From positions 113,676,589-113,740,588 of the forward strand of contig CM077162.1 in NCBI GenBank assembly GCA_039583875.1: a stretch of DNA of 64,000 bases, read 5' to 3'. Position 1 is the first letter of the stretch; each line of letters begins with the position of its first letter. Below are positions 1 to 10,653 of this stretch, piece after piece. The DNA is from Platanthera guangdongensis. Its lineage: Eukaryota; Streptophyta; Magnoliopsida; Asparagales; Orchidaceae. Both the position numbers and the translations under genes were made by a program. The notes below the pieces were generated by a model. It was not told the origin of the DNA. It did no database searches and saw only the letters and a program-made list of their open reading frames with translations.

Positions 1-2
1 GT

Positions 3-2660
3 ATTGATTATCGGGAGCTAAACAAGCTGACTGAGAAGAACAAGTACCCGATCCCCCGGATTGATGATCTCTTTGATCAGTTAGTCGGGTCGACGGTGTA
101 CTCGAAGTTAGATCTCAAGTCTGGGTACTATCAGCTGCGGATAAGGGATAGTGATATCCCGAAGACAGCGTTTAGTACGAGATACGGGCATTATGAGTTT
201 ACCGTCATGCCGTTTGGGCTGACTAATGCGCCGTCAGTATTCATGGATTTGATGAACAGGACGTTCAGGGAGTACTTGGACCATTTCGTGATCGTCTTCA
301 TCGACGATATTTTGGTGTACTCGCAAAGTGAGGAAGATCACTTCAAGCATCTTCATTTGGTGTTGGAGACGCTAAGGAGAAACCAGTTGTATGCCAAGTT
401 CTCGAAGTGCGAGTTTTGGCTATCCTCAGTGGCGTTCCTCGGGCATATAGTGAGTGGAGAGGGTATTGCGGTGGATCCGGCGAAGATTGTTGCGATACGG
501 GAGTGGCCTGAGCTTGCTACGGTAGCAGAAGTCCGGAGCTTTTTGGGGCTTGCCGGTTATTATAGGCGCTTCGTAGAGAACTTCTCGCGGATAGCGCTAC
601 CTCTCACTACTTTGACGAGGAAGGAGCATAAGTTCGTTTGGATGCCGGAGTGCGCGCGAGCTTTTGAGGAATTGAAGTGTCGGTTGACCACGGCGCCTGT
701 GTTGAGTTCGCCGGTTGGGACCGAAGGCTATGAGATATATAGTGATGCTTCGGGCAGCGGTTTGGGTTGCGTGCTACTGCAGCACGGCAGCGTGATAGCT
801 TATGGCTCGAGACAGCTAAAAGTGCACGAGAGGAATTATCCGGTCCATGACTTGGAGTTAGCGGCCGTGATTTTTGCCTTGAAGCTGTGGAGATACTATT
901 TATACGGTGTGAAGATTGATATCTACACCGATCACAAGAGCCTAAAGTACCTGATTGATCAGAAGGATCTGAATATGCGGCAGCGTAGATGGATGGAGTT
1001 CTTAGGGGACTATACATTCAAGATCCACTACGTGCCTGGCAAAGGGAATGCGGTTGCGGACGCGTTGAGTCGTCGAGCCCCAGCTCAAGCGAATTGGCTA
1101 TCAGTGCATGCTGAGCGGTTGGTGCAGGAGCTGGAGGCGTTGGAGATTGTTTGTGTGGATAGACAATCTAGTGCTGAAGCAGGGCTGAATTGGACTGAAG
1201 TCCAATATGACCTGGCTGATCGGATTCGGCAGGCTTTGGATATGGATGCTCATATGAAGCAGTTCATGATAGAGGCTTTGGATGGGTCAAATTCCCAATT
1301 CGTTGTAGAGGACGGATTGCTGTGGAAAGACGGTCGTCTGTGCGTCCCAAGCATGGGCAATTTACGGGTGGAGTTGTTGTACGAGGCACACCATACCAGG
1401 TACTCGATTCAGCCGGGGAGCACGAAGATGTATCGCGATGTAAAGAAGCTATTTTGGTGGCCGGGTTTGAAAAAGGATGTGGCGCTATACGTAGCGAAGT
1501 GCCAAACCTGCGCCTTAGTAAAGGCGGAGTGCCAAAAGCCGGGAGGATTTCTTAAGTCCTTGCCTATTCCGGAGTGGAAATTTGACGACATCTCTATGGA
1601 CTTTGTGCACGGTTTGCCAAGGTCGCAAAAGGGGAACGACGCCATTTGGGTGGTCGTGGATCGATTAACGAAGGTGTCGCATTTTATTCCGCATAGGAAG
1701 GACGATCCGGTGGAGAAGCTGGCGAAGCTTTATGTGGATAATATAGTACGGCTTCATGGTGTGCCCCGCAGCATCGTGAGTGACCGAGATGGGCGGTTCA
1801 CGTCCAATGATTGGAGGCTGGTGCAGCAAATGTTGGGAACAAAGCTGAAGTTTAGCACAGCCTTCCATCCGCAAACGGATGGGCAGACCGAGAGGGTCAA
1901 TAGAACCATGGAAGACATGCTTCGCATGTGTGTTTTGGACTTTGGAAAGCAATGGGAGGACAACCTTTATTTGGTGGAGTTCGCATACAACAACAGCTAC
2001 CAAGCAAGTATTCAGATGGCACCTTTCGAGGCCCTATATGGTAGAAGTTGTCGCACGCCGTTGTCTTGGTTAGAAACGGGCGAGTCGAAGTTGTATACGC
2101 GATCGGAAGTGGATGATGCTACTTCTTTGGTGAGAACCATTCGGGAGAGGTTACTCATCGCTCAGGACCGGCAAGCAAAGTACTATAATGCCAAGCACAG
2201 GAACGTGGAGTTCGCTGTGGGTGATTATGTGTACCTAAAGATCAAGCCGTTCAAGGGTGTCTCGCGGGTGCGACGGTTGAAAAAGCTAAGCCCGAGGTAC
2301 CTTGGACCGTTTGAGGTTCTGGAGCGAGTTGGAGAAGCGGCCTATAGGTTGAAGCTTTCAGTGGAGCTAAGTGGTTTACACGATGTATTCCACATTTCGG
2401 TGCTTCGGAAGGCGGTGCAAGAGCCTACGCAAGTGATCGCGGTCGATCAAGTGCCGGTGGATAGTGGGCTAACGACAAAGGTAAAGCCCGTGCGGATTGA
2501 GGACTCGGAGGTCAAGCGGCTACGCAATAAAGAGATCAGGATGGTCAAGGTCCGGTGGGACAATTGCGGTCGTGAGGAGCTCTCCTGGGAGCGAGAGCAG
2601 ACTATGCTTGACGAGTATCCGGAGTTGTTCCGCTCAGGTACAAATGTTGTTTTTGTATAA
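3..2660 (+). CDS. pol: Ty3/gypsy Pol: RT, RNase H, integrase, chromodomain (5' partial)
   Basis: Copies element RNA into DNA and integrates it. The frame is open from base 3 to the TAA at 2658-2660; the true start is left of the window. The RT catalytic box FIDD is at 297-308. RNase H shows [10 protein letters not shown] and later TDHKSLKYL, ending at DALSRR near 1070. Integrase has an HHCC zinc region around 1385-1520 (H-H then CQTCALVK). Its catalytic D, D, E sit in SMDFVHG, SDRDGRF and [10 protein letters not shown] between about 1590 and 1900. A GPF-type segment ([20 protein letters not shown]) follows near 2290. The last 50 residues ([19 protein letters not shown]) look like a chromodomain, which in this group is thought to guide integration to particular chromatin. 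No internal stop was found. Confidence 0.93.
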   Translation: MDYRELNKLTEKNKYPIPRIDDLFDQLVGSTVYSKLDLKSGYYQLRIRDSDIPKTAFSTRYGHYEFTVMPFGLTNAPSVFMDLMNRTFREYLDHFVIVFIDDILVYSQSEEDHFKHLHLVLETLRRNQLYAKFSKCEFWLSSVAFLGHIVSGEGIAVDPAKIVAIREWPELATVAEVRSFLGLAGYYRRFVENFSRIALPLTTLTRKEHKFVWMPECARAFEELKCRLTTAPVLSSPVGTEGYEIYSDASGSGLGCVLLQHGSVIAYGSRQLKVHERNYPVHDLELAAVIFALKLWRYYLYGVKIDIYTDHKSLKYLIDQKDLNMRQRRWMEFLGDYTFKIHYVPGKGNAVADALSRRAPAQANWLSVHAERLVQELEALEIVCVDRQSSAEAGLNWTEVQYDLADRIRQALDMDAHMKQFMIEALDGSNSQFVVEDGLLWKDGRLCVPSMGNLRVELLYEAHHTRYSIQPGSTKMYRDVKKLFWWPGLKKDVALYVAKCQTCALVKAECQKPGGFLKSLPIPEWKFDDISMDFVHGLPRSQKGNDAIWVVVDRLTKVSHFIPHRKDDPVEKLAKLYVDNIVRLHGVPRSIVSDRDGRFTSNDWRLVQQMLGTKLKFSTAFHPQTDGQTERVNRTMEDMLRMCVLDFGKQWEDNLYLVEFAYNNSYQASIQMAPFEALYGRSCRTPLSWLETGESKLYTRSEVDDATSLVRTIRERLLIAQDRQAKYYNAKHRNVEFAVGDYVYLKIKPFKGVSRVRRLKKLSPRYLGPFEVLERVGEAAYRLKLSVELSGLHDVFHISVLRKAVQEPTQVIAVDQVPVDSGLTTKVKPVRIEDSEVKRLRNKEIRMVKVRWDNCGREELSWEREQTMLDEYPELFRSGTNVVFV

Positions 2661-2694
2661 CTTTCCTTTATGTAATTTCGTGGGCGAAATTCTT

Positions 2695-2710
2695 TTAAGA
2701 GGGGGAGAGT
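2695..2710 (+). promoter_or_regulatory. Polypurine tract of element A
   Basis: A purine-rich run (AAGAGGGGGAGAG) directly abuts the 3' LTR start at 2711. This is where the primer for plus-strand DNA synthesis is expected. It lies 35-50 bases after the pol stop. Confidence 0.85.
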
Positions 2711-2785
2711 TGTAACGCCCCGAAACTCAAAGGAGCAAAGGGGGACGTTTTGGGCCAGTTTTGGTTTCTGGCTGAAGGCACACGG

Positions 2786-3425
2786 CCTGGGACACGGGCG
2801 TGTCCCAGGGCGTGTCAAATGTGTGCCGACACTTAGTCGCGAAGTCGTCGAGTTATACTCGACGATTCGTCGAGAAAGGGCACACGGCCTGCGACACGGG
2901 CGTGTCGCAGGGCGTGTCGACCCGTGTCGACACTTAGCCGTGAAATCGTCGAGTTATTCTCGACGATTCGTCGAGAATGGGCACACGGCCTGCGACACGG
3001 GCGTGTCGCAGGGCGTGTCGACCCGTGTCGACGATCGTCAAGATGAAATCGTCGAGATTCACTCGACGATCGTCGAGACAAGGCACACGGCCTAGGACAC
3101 GGGCGTGTCCAAGGCCGTGTCATCCAGTCGTCGTTCTCCCCTCGACGAAATGTCCCGTGTACACGGCCTGGGGGCCCAGGCGTGTCAATGTGACACGGGC
3201 AAGGACACGGGCGTGTCCTAGAACCCGTGCAGTGCTCGGGTTGGAAACGGGGGAAAATCATGGGATACACGGCAGGCTACACGGCCGTGTCAGCTGGAAC
3301 ACGGGCGTGTCAGCTCGAACACGGGCGTGTTCGATACCCGTGTGCGTGTTCAGAAGATTCGATTTTGACGGCGAATGCGGCACACGGCCCTGGACACGGG
3401 CGTGTGCCAGGCCGTGTTCGGCCCA
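2786..3425 (+). repeat. Palindromic GACACGGGCGTGTC array in the A LTR
   Basis: Repeated inverted units with 11-base arms around a central GG occur at 2786-2809, 2888-2911 and 2988-3011. Less perfect copies lie near 3091, 3196, 3300, 3316 and 3395. They are interspersed with TCGTCGAG/CTCGACGA words and one perfect GTGTCGACAC at 2924-2933. The first unit has CCTGGG/CCCAGG outer arms and the next two have CCTGCG/CGCAGG, so the changes compensate. Confidence 0.85.
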
Positions 3426-4143
3426 GATTGGGCATTTCAGCCCCGAATCAAAGCCGCTCGTTTTCTTAGGTTGAGATCCGACGGCTGGGGATGGTTCCTG
3501 AGAGTATATACTCGGGTTTGACTTAGAAAAATCCACACTTTTCACCCCTTTTCATCTCTCCAAACCCTTGGAGAAAGAAGAGCTAAGGCAAGAGGAAGAG
3601 GAGCTAGATCCGCCATTGGAGGAGCTTCGGAGCTCCGAATCGCAAGCCGACTCCGGATCCACGGAGGCAACGCAAGTGCGGTGATTTCTATCCGATTACA
3701 TTTCGATGGCGCCAAAGAGGAACGCAAGGGTAACGATCCTCACTTGTGAGCATGATAGCTCTCTTTCTTAGCATAGGAAGCCCTCTCTCGCGAGTTTGCG
3801 AAGAGTTGGAGGCGTTCCTTCGGGTAGATATGTAAAGTCCCCGTTGTTTAGCGTCCGTATGCGAGAACGGACATAGGCATTTTGGTTGAAGCCTACCCGG
3901 ACATGTTAGTCCGGATCGGTGATGTTGCATTGCATAAGGCCGGAGAAGACTCCGTGCTATTTGGTGTTTTCGGGTTTTCTACGCGGTAGATTGCAGCAGG
4001 GAGCCTTGGGGACTAACCCAAAGGTGCACCCGGAAAACTGGGCGGACACGAGGTCTTGCCAACTTGGTGGCTTGGAAGCCAACTTGAACATAACCGGGTT
4101 ATGTGACTTGTGATGAAAATGGGACTCGGTAGAAGTTTGACCT

Positions 4144-4198
4144 GCGCATATGGTTTAAATTACCGTTGCGGGCGCATATGGTTTAAATTACCGTTGCG
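4144..4198 (+). repeat. 27-bp direct repeat, period 28, in the A LTR
   Basis: Two identical adjacent copies of a 27-base unit (GCGCATATGGTTTAAATTAC...) start at 4144 and 4172. A local duplication within the LTR; no function is suggested by sequence. Confidence 0.85.
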
Positions 4199-4501
4199 TT
4201 GTGAGCACGGGTTAGATGGAACCGTACCCACTCTATGTCGTTCGGATTAGGGCCGTTGGCATAGATGAGGGTCTTCGGTGGTCTATGGTTTTAATTACCG
4301 TGACCCATGCCAGGAAGACAAACTGCTCATTGTTTGGCCGTCCAAGAGAGGATGGCGGTGAGTCGGCAGACTTAGACTGCGTTCACCAAGAATGTGCCCT
4401 GAGTGCACGGGGTGTGTGGCCGTTGAGCCTCCACCTGTGATGAAATGACTATATTTATAATGCTCGCTTATGCTAATGAAATGCAGGGAAGGAGCATCGC
4501 C

Positions 4502-4550
4502 GCCCCGAGTTGGGGGCGGGATCGTTATAATTTGGTCAGCATTGCTGACC
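4502..4550 (+). other. Two-hairpin module conserved in Tekay-type LTRs
   Basis: GCCCC/GGGGC arms at 4502-4517 are followed by CGTTATAATT and then GGTCAGC-ATT-GCTGACC at 4534-4550. The same order is found in the 3' LTR of B at 17194-17243, where the second hairpin has the same 7-bp arms but a different loop. This would fold in the transcript, as an RNA structure in the R/U5 part. Confidence 0.6.
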
Positions 4551-4999
4551 GTTGATTTGTTTGCCACCGTGCGGTGGTTTGTTTGCTTGCAGGTGCAGCT
4601 GGACCGAGCGGTCAATAGCGGGCTAAAGCCCTTTTTGCGAAGCTGGCCCTCGAAGGCCCAAGTGAAATGTTTTCTATTTTTATTCATGTATGGCCGGCCT
4701 GCGTGCCGAGGTTGGTAAATCATGTAACAGTCAAGTGAAACTTTTTGTAAGGCCTTAAGGCCAATGTTTGGGTATTTTTGTATACATTCCTAAATGTTGT
4801 ATTAGTGGACATTCGTGCTCTTATGCTGGGTTCTTGTTTACAACTTATATTAACTGCTTCCGCTAGAATGCTCTGTGTAGGACGTTGAGATTGGTTGGAT
4901 GGTTTCCATAAGTAACCACCCGGTCTGTCTGTGGTATATGGCGTCGGGCCCCGGCCGGACCTACTGCTATATGTTATGCGACGGATAGGGGGCGTTACA

Positions 5000-5543
5000 A
5001 TTTGCACTTTAAATCAATTTCCTGGGCTGAACACGGCTTGCGACACGCCCGTGTCCAAGGCCGTGTGCCTCAATCGACGCTGAAACCGTCGCATCAAAAA
5101 TAGGACACGGGCTCTTGACACGCCCGTGTCACACATGACACTCCTATGTCAATCAGTATACGCCTGTGTTGCGGGGCCTGTTCCTCCATCGACACAAGAC
5201 CAAAAATATCCCGAAGAGGACACGGGTTCTTGACACGCCCGTGTCAAATTCGACATGCCCGTGTAAACCCGAACACGCCTGGGCTCCAGGTCATGTTCCT
5301 CCCCCGACACAGCTCGACTAACAATTCGAGCAGGACACGGACTGGGACACGCCCGTGTCTCAGGCCGTGTTCACTGTCTCGACAATTGTCGATTGCATTT
5401 TCGTCGACCACACATCAAGATCGTCGAACCCAAGCACGACACGGCCCTGGACATGCTCGTGTCCCAGGATGTGTGACCCCTACCATGCACCAAACTTGGT
5501 TCTAAATACTGCCCGTCCCTCTTTTGAGTTTCGGGGTGTTACA
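5000..5543 (-). repeat. Truncated LTR of a Tekay-like relative, minus strand
   Basis: Read on the minus strand from 5543 it starts TGTAACACCCCGAAACTC, almost the same as the start of the A LTR. It carries the same GACACGGGCGTGTC words with different flanks. It stops at the right end of element A, so A probably inserted into it. No purine tract precedes its start, so it is a 5' or solo LTR. The sequence differs too much from A's LTR to belong to the same element. Confidence 0.8.
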
Positions 5544-6735
5544 TCAAGCATGTAATCTCACTGCCAATACAATATCAGCCTACAGGGTCGGATATAAGAG
5601 TATTTAGAGAAGTTGGAAGAATGGATTATGTCGGTCTTACTCATGTGATGAGTGAAAGACCAAGCACTGGCAGGCGTTGAGTGTGTTGATACCTAGCACG
5701 GTCAGGCATTGAGTGTGTCGAGACCACTCAACGATTCGTCGAGTCAAATGTTGATTCGTCGAGTTAGGTGTTGAGTTCGTCGAGACCACTCAACGATTCG
5801 TCGAGTCAAATGTTTATTCATCGAGTCAGGCGTTGAGTGCATTGAATCCACTTGACGCTTCATCGAATCAAATGTTGATTCATCGAGGCGTTGAGAACAT
5901 CGTGACCACTCGACGCTTCGTCGATTCAACTGTTGATTTATGGAGGCGTTGAGAGCGTTGAGTCCACTCGATGATTCGTCGAGTCAAATGTTGATTCATC
6001 GAGTCAAGTGATGAGTGTACAACCCCGAGTCCAGCGAGTGGGGTCGACAGGAACAGGTTCAGCCAAGTAATGAGCGATCTAGGCATCAGGCGAGTCAGAG
6101 GGGTGAGTGTCACAGAGTTTCTCCGACTCACCCGGTTTGGGGGAACATAATGTGGGGCGAGTGGAGTATCTGGGCTCGCACTCGCCCCTGGACTTGGGTA
6201 GGAGACAGGTGAGTGGGATGGTCAAGTTTGCATTATCAGGGACCTTGGTATAGTGAAGCGCGTGCTAGTCCCATCGAGCACTCGCCGCCCCAGGAGATTG
6301 ATCTTTTCATGGACCACCAGCCTAGTAGTGCCTTTTACTATTTTGCCCTCGTTGGCCTACCGATAGCCTTTCAGAACAGTGGAGTTGCGCTATTGGCAGT
6401 TCGATCTGAGCTACGTATAGCCGTTTAGAACAACGGAGTTGTGCTATTTACAAGCCGATCTTGGAATTCTATAAATACACCCACAAGGGTACCTCAGAGG
6501 GCAAGCTTTCTTATTTCCTGGTCTTGTGGCGCTTTTTGAGGCACCCTTAGCTCGGCACATGCTAAGGAGGGGAAGCGCTCTAAGATCGTTCGGGTGTGTG
6601 GTGGGACCTCCATGCTGTATTCATGGATAAGTCTCGAATCCTAAGTGTTCGGTCGAGTCGGCTCCCCAGGAGAAGTAAGTGTGTGGTCGCCCATTTTTAG
6701 GGTCCGAAATCCACAAAAGCATGTTTCCGGTTTCA
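5544..6735 (+). repeat. Probable 5' LTR of a Tat-like gypsy element (start uncertain)
   Basis: The right end is suggested by TTTCA at 6731-6735, followed after a few bases by a tRNA-like primer site. The region has an array of TCGTCGAG words (5735-6015) and a TATA box TATAAATA at 6470-6477. An approximate 54-bp duplication lies at about 6363-6455. I could not fix the left end; no clear TG terminus stands out between 5544 and 5650. No gene is visible in it. Confidence 0.5.
5735..6015 (+). repeat. GATTCGTCGAGTCAA repeat array
   Basis: At least eight degenerate copies of GATTCGTCGAGTCAAATGTT-like units alternate with GTTGAG..CGTCGAGACCACTC. The TCGTCGA core is shared with the arrays in other elements of this window. 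Confidence 0.75.
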
Positions 6736-6740
6736 ATATT

Positions 6741-6758
6741 TTGGTGCGGTGAGCATGG
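6741..6758 (+). promoter_or_regulatory. Possible primer binding site of the Tat-like element
   Basis: TTGGTGCGGTGAGCATGG lies just after the presumed LTR end. It resembles a mutated form of the TTGGCGCCGTCTGTGGG sequence that I recall as usual after plant Tat-type LTRs. The call rests on position and partial match only. Confidence 0.4.
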
Positions 6759-8257
6759 AACGTGACCAACATAGAAAATTCCTAGTGTGTTTAATGAGTG
6801 GAGGTGAAGGGAAAGGAGCTAATCCGGCTGACTCGCCGCCTCCCGCTCCCTTGTCCACCCTCGGAATGTTCAAGGACTTCAAGAAGGAAGTTCGGGATCT
6901 CGTACTCTTTACACTCGTGGCTCGTGGTGAGTGCTCAACTTCTCCTATCACGGTGGTCGCTGCCCTGGCTCTGGGCGAGAATGCTCCCGTCAGGCGACAT
7001 GGGAAGGAGGCTGTGCGGGGAAGGCGGCGAGTAAGATCTCCCAGGGCACATGCTGTTCTCCGGTTCGGCGAGTGTGGGAAGGGTCAGCGAGGTGGATGCG
7101 CGAGATCACCCCGCTCGACCTGCAAGTGAAGGAAGTCCTTTCAGCGAGCTGCTCGCATCCGCCTTGGCTCTAGAGGGTATATGCGAGCCGGAGATGTCCT
7201 ACTACACCAGGAGGTGTGATCTGGTTTGGCACACCCAATGGTTCAAGGATGTGGTCTCAATCCGACAGATGTTAGATGCCTTCAAGCCCTGGCTCTTCAC
7301 TATAACCTTCAAGGAGAAGGCAAGGGAGTGGTTCCACTAGCTTCCCACCAGCTCCATTTACTATTTCGAGGACTTGCGCTGGCATTTATTGCTGACATTT
7401 TCAACTTCAAAGAAGAGGAAGAAGGAATCTGAGTCCCTGTTTCTCATCAAGCAGGGGGCGGAAGAGATGTTGGGGAGTTAAGTCGATGGGTTCTAGGAGG
7501 AGGTCCTCCAAGTTTAGGAAATGACAGGGCATACCCTCATGGTGGCCTTCACTCTGGGGCTGTGATAAGGGTTCTTCATGATGGAGTTGAAACGAGTGCC
7601 TCCACTGAACTTTGAAGAGCTTATGGAGAGGGCATCCAAGGAGGTTGAGGGAGTATCAGTGAATCCAGCATTTGCTAGGAGATTAGTCAAGTGGGAAGCA
7701 TAGGAAGTGAGAGAGCCAGGAGGAGGTAGGAGTCGGGAAGCGAGGAGGGAAGAGCCCAGGAAGCAGCAGCAGCCGAGGTGGTGGCGCTAGGAGCCGAATA
7801 ATCAGCTGGTCTGGAGGCAACATGAATGATACAACCAGGGCTAGAGAAGAGGTTTTCACAAAGGGGAGAAGCACCAAGGGGGCAAGGTCAGTTCAACCCC
7901 CATTGCTGGAGGCAAGGACAGAGACCTCCTCTTCCCGAGCAACACAGGGCCATGGAGATAGCTCTGTGGAGGAGAAGCAGAGGCGCCTATAGGAGGAGGC
8001 CGGAAGGCAGGGCAGAGATGCCCTACTGTGATTTTCACCAGGGGGAAGACCATGCAATGACTACCTACCCGGAGTTCTTGGAGATGAGGGGAGCAAGGGA
8101 GCAGTACCAACCACAACCGTGATCCCTCTAGGATGTGTATATAGAAGAAGTTCTGCTAGGAGAGGAGGAATATAGGTTTGGGGATCGGGCTGAAATAGGA
8201 GGCCGAGGAGGGATCAAATTGACCCACGGGGGGGGCGGGGGGGGGGGGGGAGTTGAT
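6749..8257 (+). pseudogene. gag: Decayed gag of a Tat-like Ty3/gypsy element
   Basis: Several short frames add up to a Tat/Ogre-type Gag. MLDAFKPWLFTITFKEKARE at about 7270-7330 is followed after a stop by FEDLRWHLL and FSTSKKRKKESESLFLIKQG (7370-7460), then MELKRVPPLNFEELMERASK (7580-7640). A knuckle-like CDFHQGEDHAMTTYPEFLE follows near 8030. In-frame stops and frameshifts occur throughout, so no product is possible. The reading continues toward the protease piece at 17697, on the far side of element B, which interrupted it. The family label is from memory of these motifs. Confidence 0.7.
8227..8250 (+). repeat. G-rich homopolymer tract
   Basis: A near-continuous run of G broken by one C, eight bases before the left end of element B. 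It lies at the end of the Tat-like gag relic. Confidence 0.85.
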
Positions 8258-10435
8258 TGTAACACCCCAACAAGTACATGAGTTGTCTGAGCACGATATT
8301 GGTGGACACACGCTCGTGCGCATGGCCATGTCGGGTTGCTCATTTCCTCTTATACTCATCCCAAGCACCACACGGGTAGCTACCCAGCCGTGTGCATAAC
8401 ATATGTATAATCTGAGCTCGACGAAAATCATCGAGCGGAGCTCGATGAATATCATTGAGCGGAGGTCAACGAATATCGTCGAGCTGAGGTCGACGAACAG
8501 CTCAACGTCGAGTGGAGTTCTACGAAATTCCTGTGGCCTGTTATGATGGACAACTCGACGGATTCAGCCTGTTCTACGAAGGATAGTCTGTTTGACGAAT
8601 TTCATTCGACGAAAGTGGGGCCGGTCGACGAAATACGGAAGGTGGATAATGATGTGGTGGTGTTGCGTATCAGGTCATTATGTTATGACCTTTGAGCGGT
8701 GGTTGACGTGGTCAACTAATCCTGACACTTATCTGCAGGGATGGAAAGAGGAGATTATTATTTCCTTTTATTTTCTCCCTCTTTCTCTTTCTTCCCGAGA
8801 GCTGGAGCAGACCCTTTGGGTTGAAGGTGAAATCTCGGCTAGAAGTGCTGGAGCGGGTCTTGAGGATGGAACTGAAAGACAAAGCTAAAATCGTAAAGGA
8901 GAAGTGCGACGATCCTTTCGGTCTGCGTAGAAGCACTTTGTCATGGCTCCAAAGAGGTCGTCAAGGCTAACGGTCTTTATTCTTGGACAAGTGAAGTCCT
9001 TTCTTTTGGCATATACATGGAATCCCCCACCAAAAGGTGGAAAGTTGAGGGAGTTCCTTTGGGTTGATTCATGAAATCCCCAGTGAGTCTTGCATATAGA
9101 TCCGGAAATGTGTAGTAGGGAATATGCATACTGTGTGAAGCCCATCTGGACAGGTTGGTCTGGATTGGTGATGTTTTATTTTGCGCACTGGAGAAGACTC
9201 CGTGTATTAACGAGTATTTTGTGAAGTCGGTGGGTTGCGCCTGTGAAGGGTAGTAGCAGGAAGTACTAGAGTGAAAGTCCAGGAAAATACCTGCAATGTG
9301 CATGTGTTGTATGCCATGAAAGACCAGTGTTTCTGGCACTGCAGGCGGCTGTAGGGATTTCTGGATGGTTGTTCTAGATAAGAGTAGGACTGGGGACGAA
9401 AATATAGTTCTGTCACTAACACCGGGCGATAGTAAGTGTCGCTGGCGATGGCTCCTAGCTAACCTATGATTTTGAAGCCAGTCCTGAGAGGACAGTGTGG
9501 CTATTGGGAACTATGCGAGCTTTGAAAAAGAGTTCGTGCCGAACGGACAAGGGGATGCCAACCCGCGTTAGTCTAGTCATTGAACTGATGATTTGAGCAA
9601 CGAGCAAGGGTTGAACTGTATCCGCATTATGATTGTCTGACATGAGTGCCTGGGATATTGGCGTTCATCAGGTTCACATAATGAGAGTCTTAGGCCTGCA
9701 TGACATTAAGACTAAAGTCTCCGACTATAGGCCATGGAGTGAAATGCTCAAGTTTTCCATTGTGAAAGGTGGTGGGACCCTGGTTTTCCGATACACCGAG
9801 AATGTGCCCTGAGTGCACGGAACGTCTGGCCGTGTGGTCGACATTTGTGATATGTTGATGGTGTGTGAGTGCACCTTTTGTGCTATATCTTCTTATGCAT
9901 TGTTATGCCTGCAGGGAAGAAATGCTACTACCCCGGGCAAGGGGCAGAGTCGTTATAAATTGGCCAGCTGAACGCTGACTGTTGCCTTGTTTACCGCCAT
10001 TGCGGTGGATTGTCCCCATGTAGGTGCCGGAGAGCTGAGTGGAAAATAGGTGGTTGAAGCCCTTGCTACTGTTGTTGTTGTTGATGGCCCTCGAAGGACG
10101 AATGAAGAATTTTATGATTTTCATGTGTGGCTGGCCCATGTGAAGATGTATGAAATCCATAGTTGTAAAGCTTAACTGTAAGTCCATAAGGCCAGACTTG
10201 TTGTGTATTTTGTTGATATTCCTTTGTGGTGATATATATACATGCTGGTTTATATATTGTGGATATTCAAATATGTTGAGTTTAAATAACTTAAAAGCTT
10301 ACGCTAGAATGCTCTGAGTTAAGATGCGAATAGTTTTTGATGTTAACTTGTAACCCCGCCGTCTGTTTGTGATATATGGTGTGGGGCCCCGGCCGAACCT
10401 TCAATATATGTCATATAATGGATGGAGATGTTACA
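8258..10435 (+). repeat. 5' LTR of element B (2,178 bp)
   Basis: Starts TGTAACACCCC and ends GATGTTACA, just before the primer site at 10439. It contains CTCGACGAA/CGTCGAGC words at 8416-8520 and the Tekay-type conserved blocks in its right half. The second hairpin of the two-hairpin module is decayed here (9962-9980). The copy at 15421-17696 matches along its length. Confidence 0.9.
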
Positions 10436-10438
10436 ATT

Positions 10439-10450
10439 TGGTATCAGTTT
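10439..10450 (+). promoter_or_regulatory. Primer binding site of element B (initiator Met tRNA type)
   Basis: TGGTATCAGTTT starts three bases after the 5' LTR. The first nine bases match the plant initiator-Met site TGGTATCAGAGC; the rest is mutated. Confidence 0.8.
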
Positions 10451-10653
10451 GTCTCAGTCTTCCTCTCTCGAATTCGTGGTCGAATTCTTTTGTGGGGTGG
10501 CGAGCACGTGTAAGTGCAACCCGCTTTAACCATAAATGAACTCAAGAATGTCCACTAAGGAATGCAAATACGCCTGTTTGAGGAACCTGCACGTTCCTAT
10601 ATTGTTGATGTTACATGTGCAAAGTCGTTAAAGTGTGTCTTGTCCACCTATAG

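Larger units (their letters stand above)
1..4999 (+). mobile_element. Element A: Tekay/Del-like Ty3/gypsy chromovirus, 3' part
   Basis: The window opens inside the reverse transcriptase of this element. What is present is most of pol, a purine tract and a complete 3' LTR. RT is followed by RNase H, integrase and a chromodomain, which is the Ty3/gypsy chromovirus order. The pol has no stop or frameshift, so this copy is probably young. The 5' LTR, gag and protease lie outside the window, so LTR divergence and the 5' target duplication cannot be read. The 3' flanking 5-mer is ATTTG (5000-5004). Assignment to Tekay/Del rests on the long LTR starting TGTAACRCCCC and on pol similarity to element B. 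Confidence 0.9.
2711..4999 (+). repeat. 3' LTR of element A (2,289 bp)
   Basis: Begins TGTAACGCCCCG right after the purine tract and ends GGCGTTACA, giving TG...CA ends. The first third is packed with GACACGGGCGTGTC-type hairpin words. A TATA-like GTATATAC lies near 3506. The 3' half shares short blocks with the element B LTRs: GGAGAAGACTCCGTG, AATGTGCCCTGAGTGCACGG and CGCTAGAATGCTCTG. It also carries the two-hairpin module at 4502-4550. The size fits Tekay/Del LTRs. The left half contains no other recognisable gene. Confidence 0.9.

Noticed and set aside
607..1017. Antisense frame inside the pol of A, and similar frames opposite other pol genes.
   Set aside because: A shadow of the real coding strand; no homology or start signals.
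3542..4723. A host gene in the right half of the A LTR.
   Set aside because: The frames are short and the same region, with the same conserved blocks, occurs in B, so it is LTR sequence.
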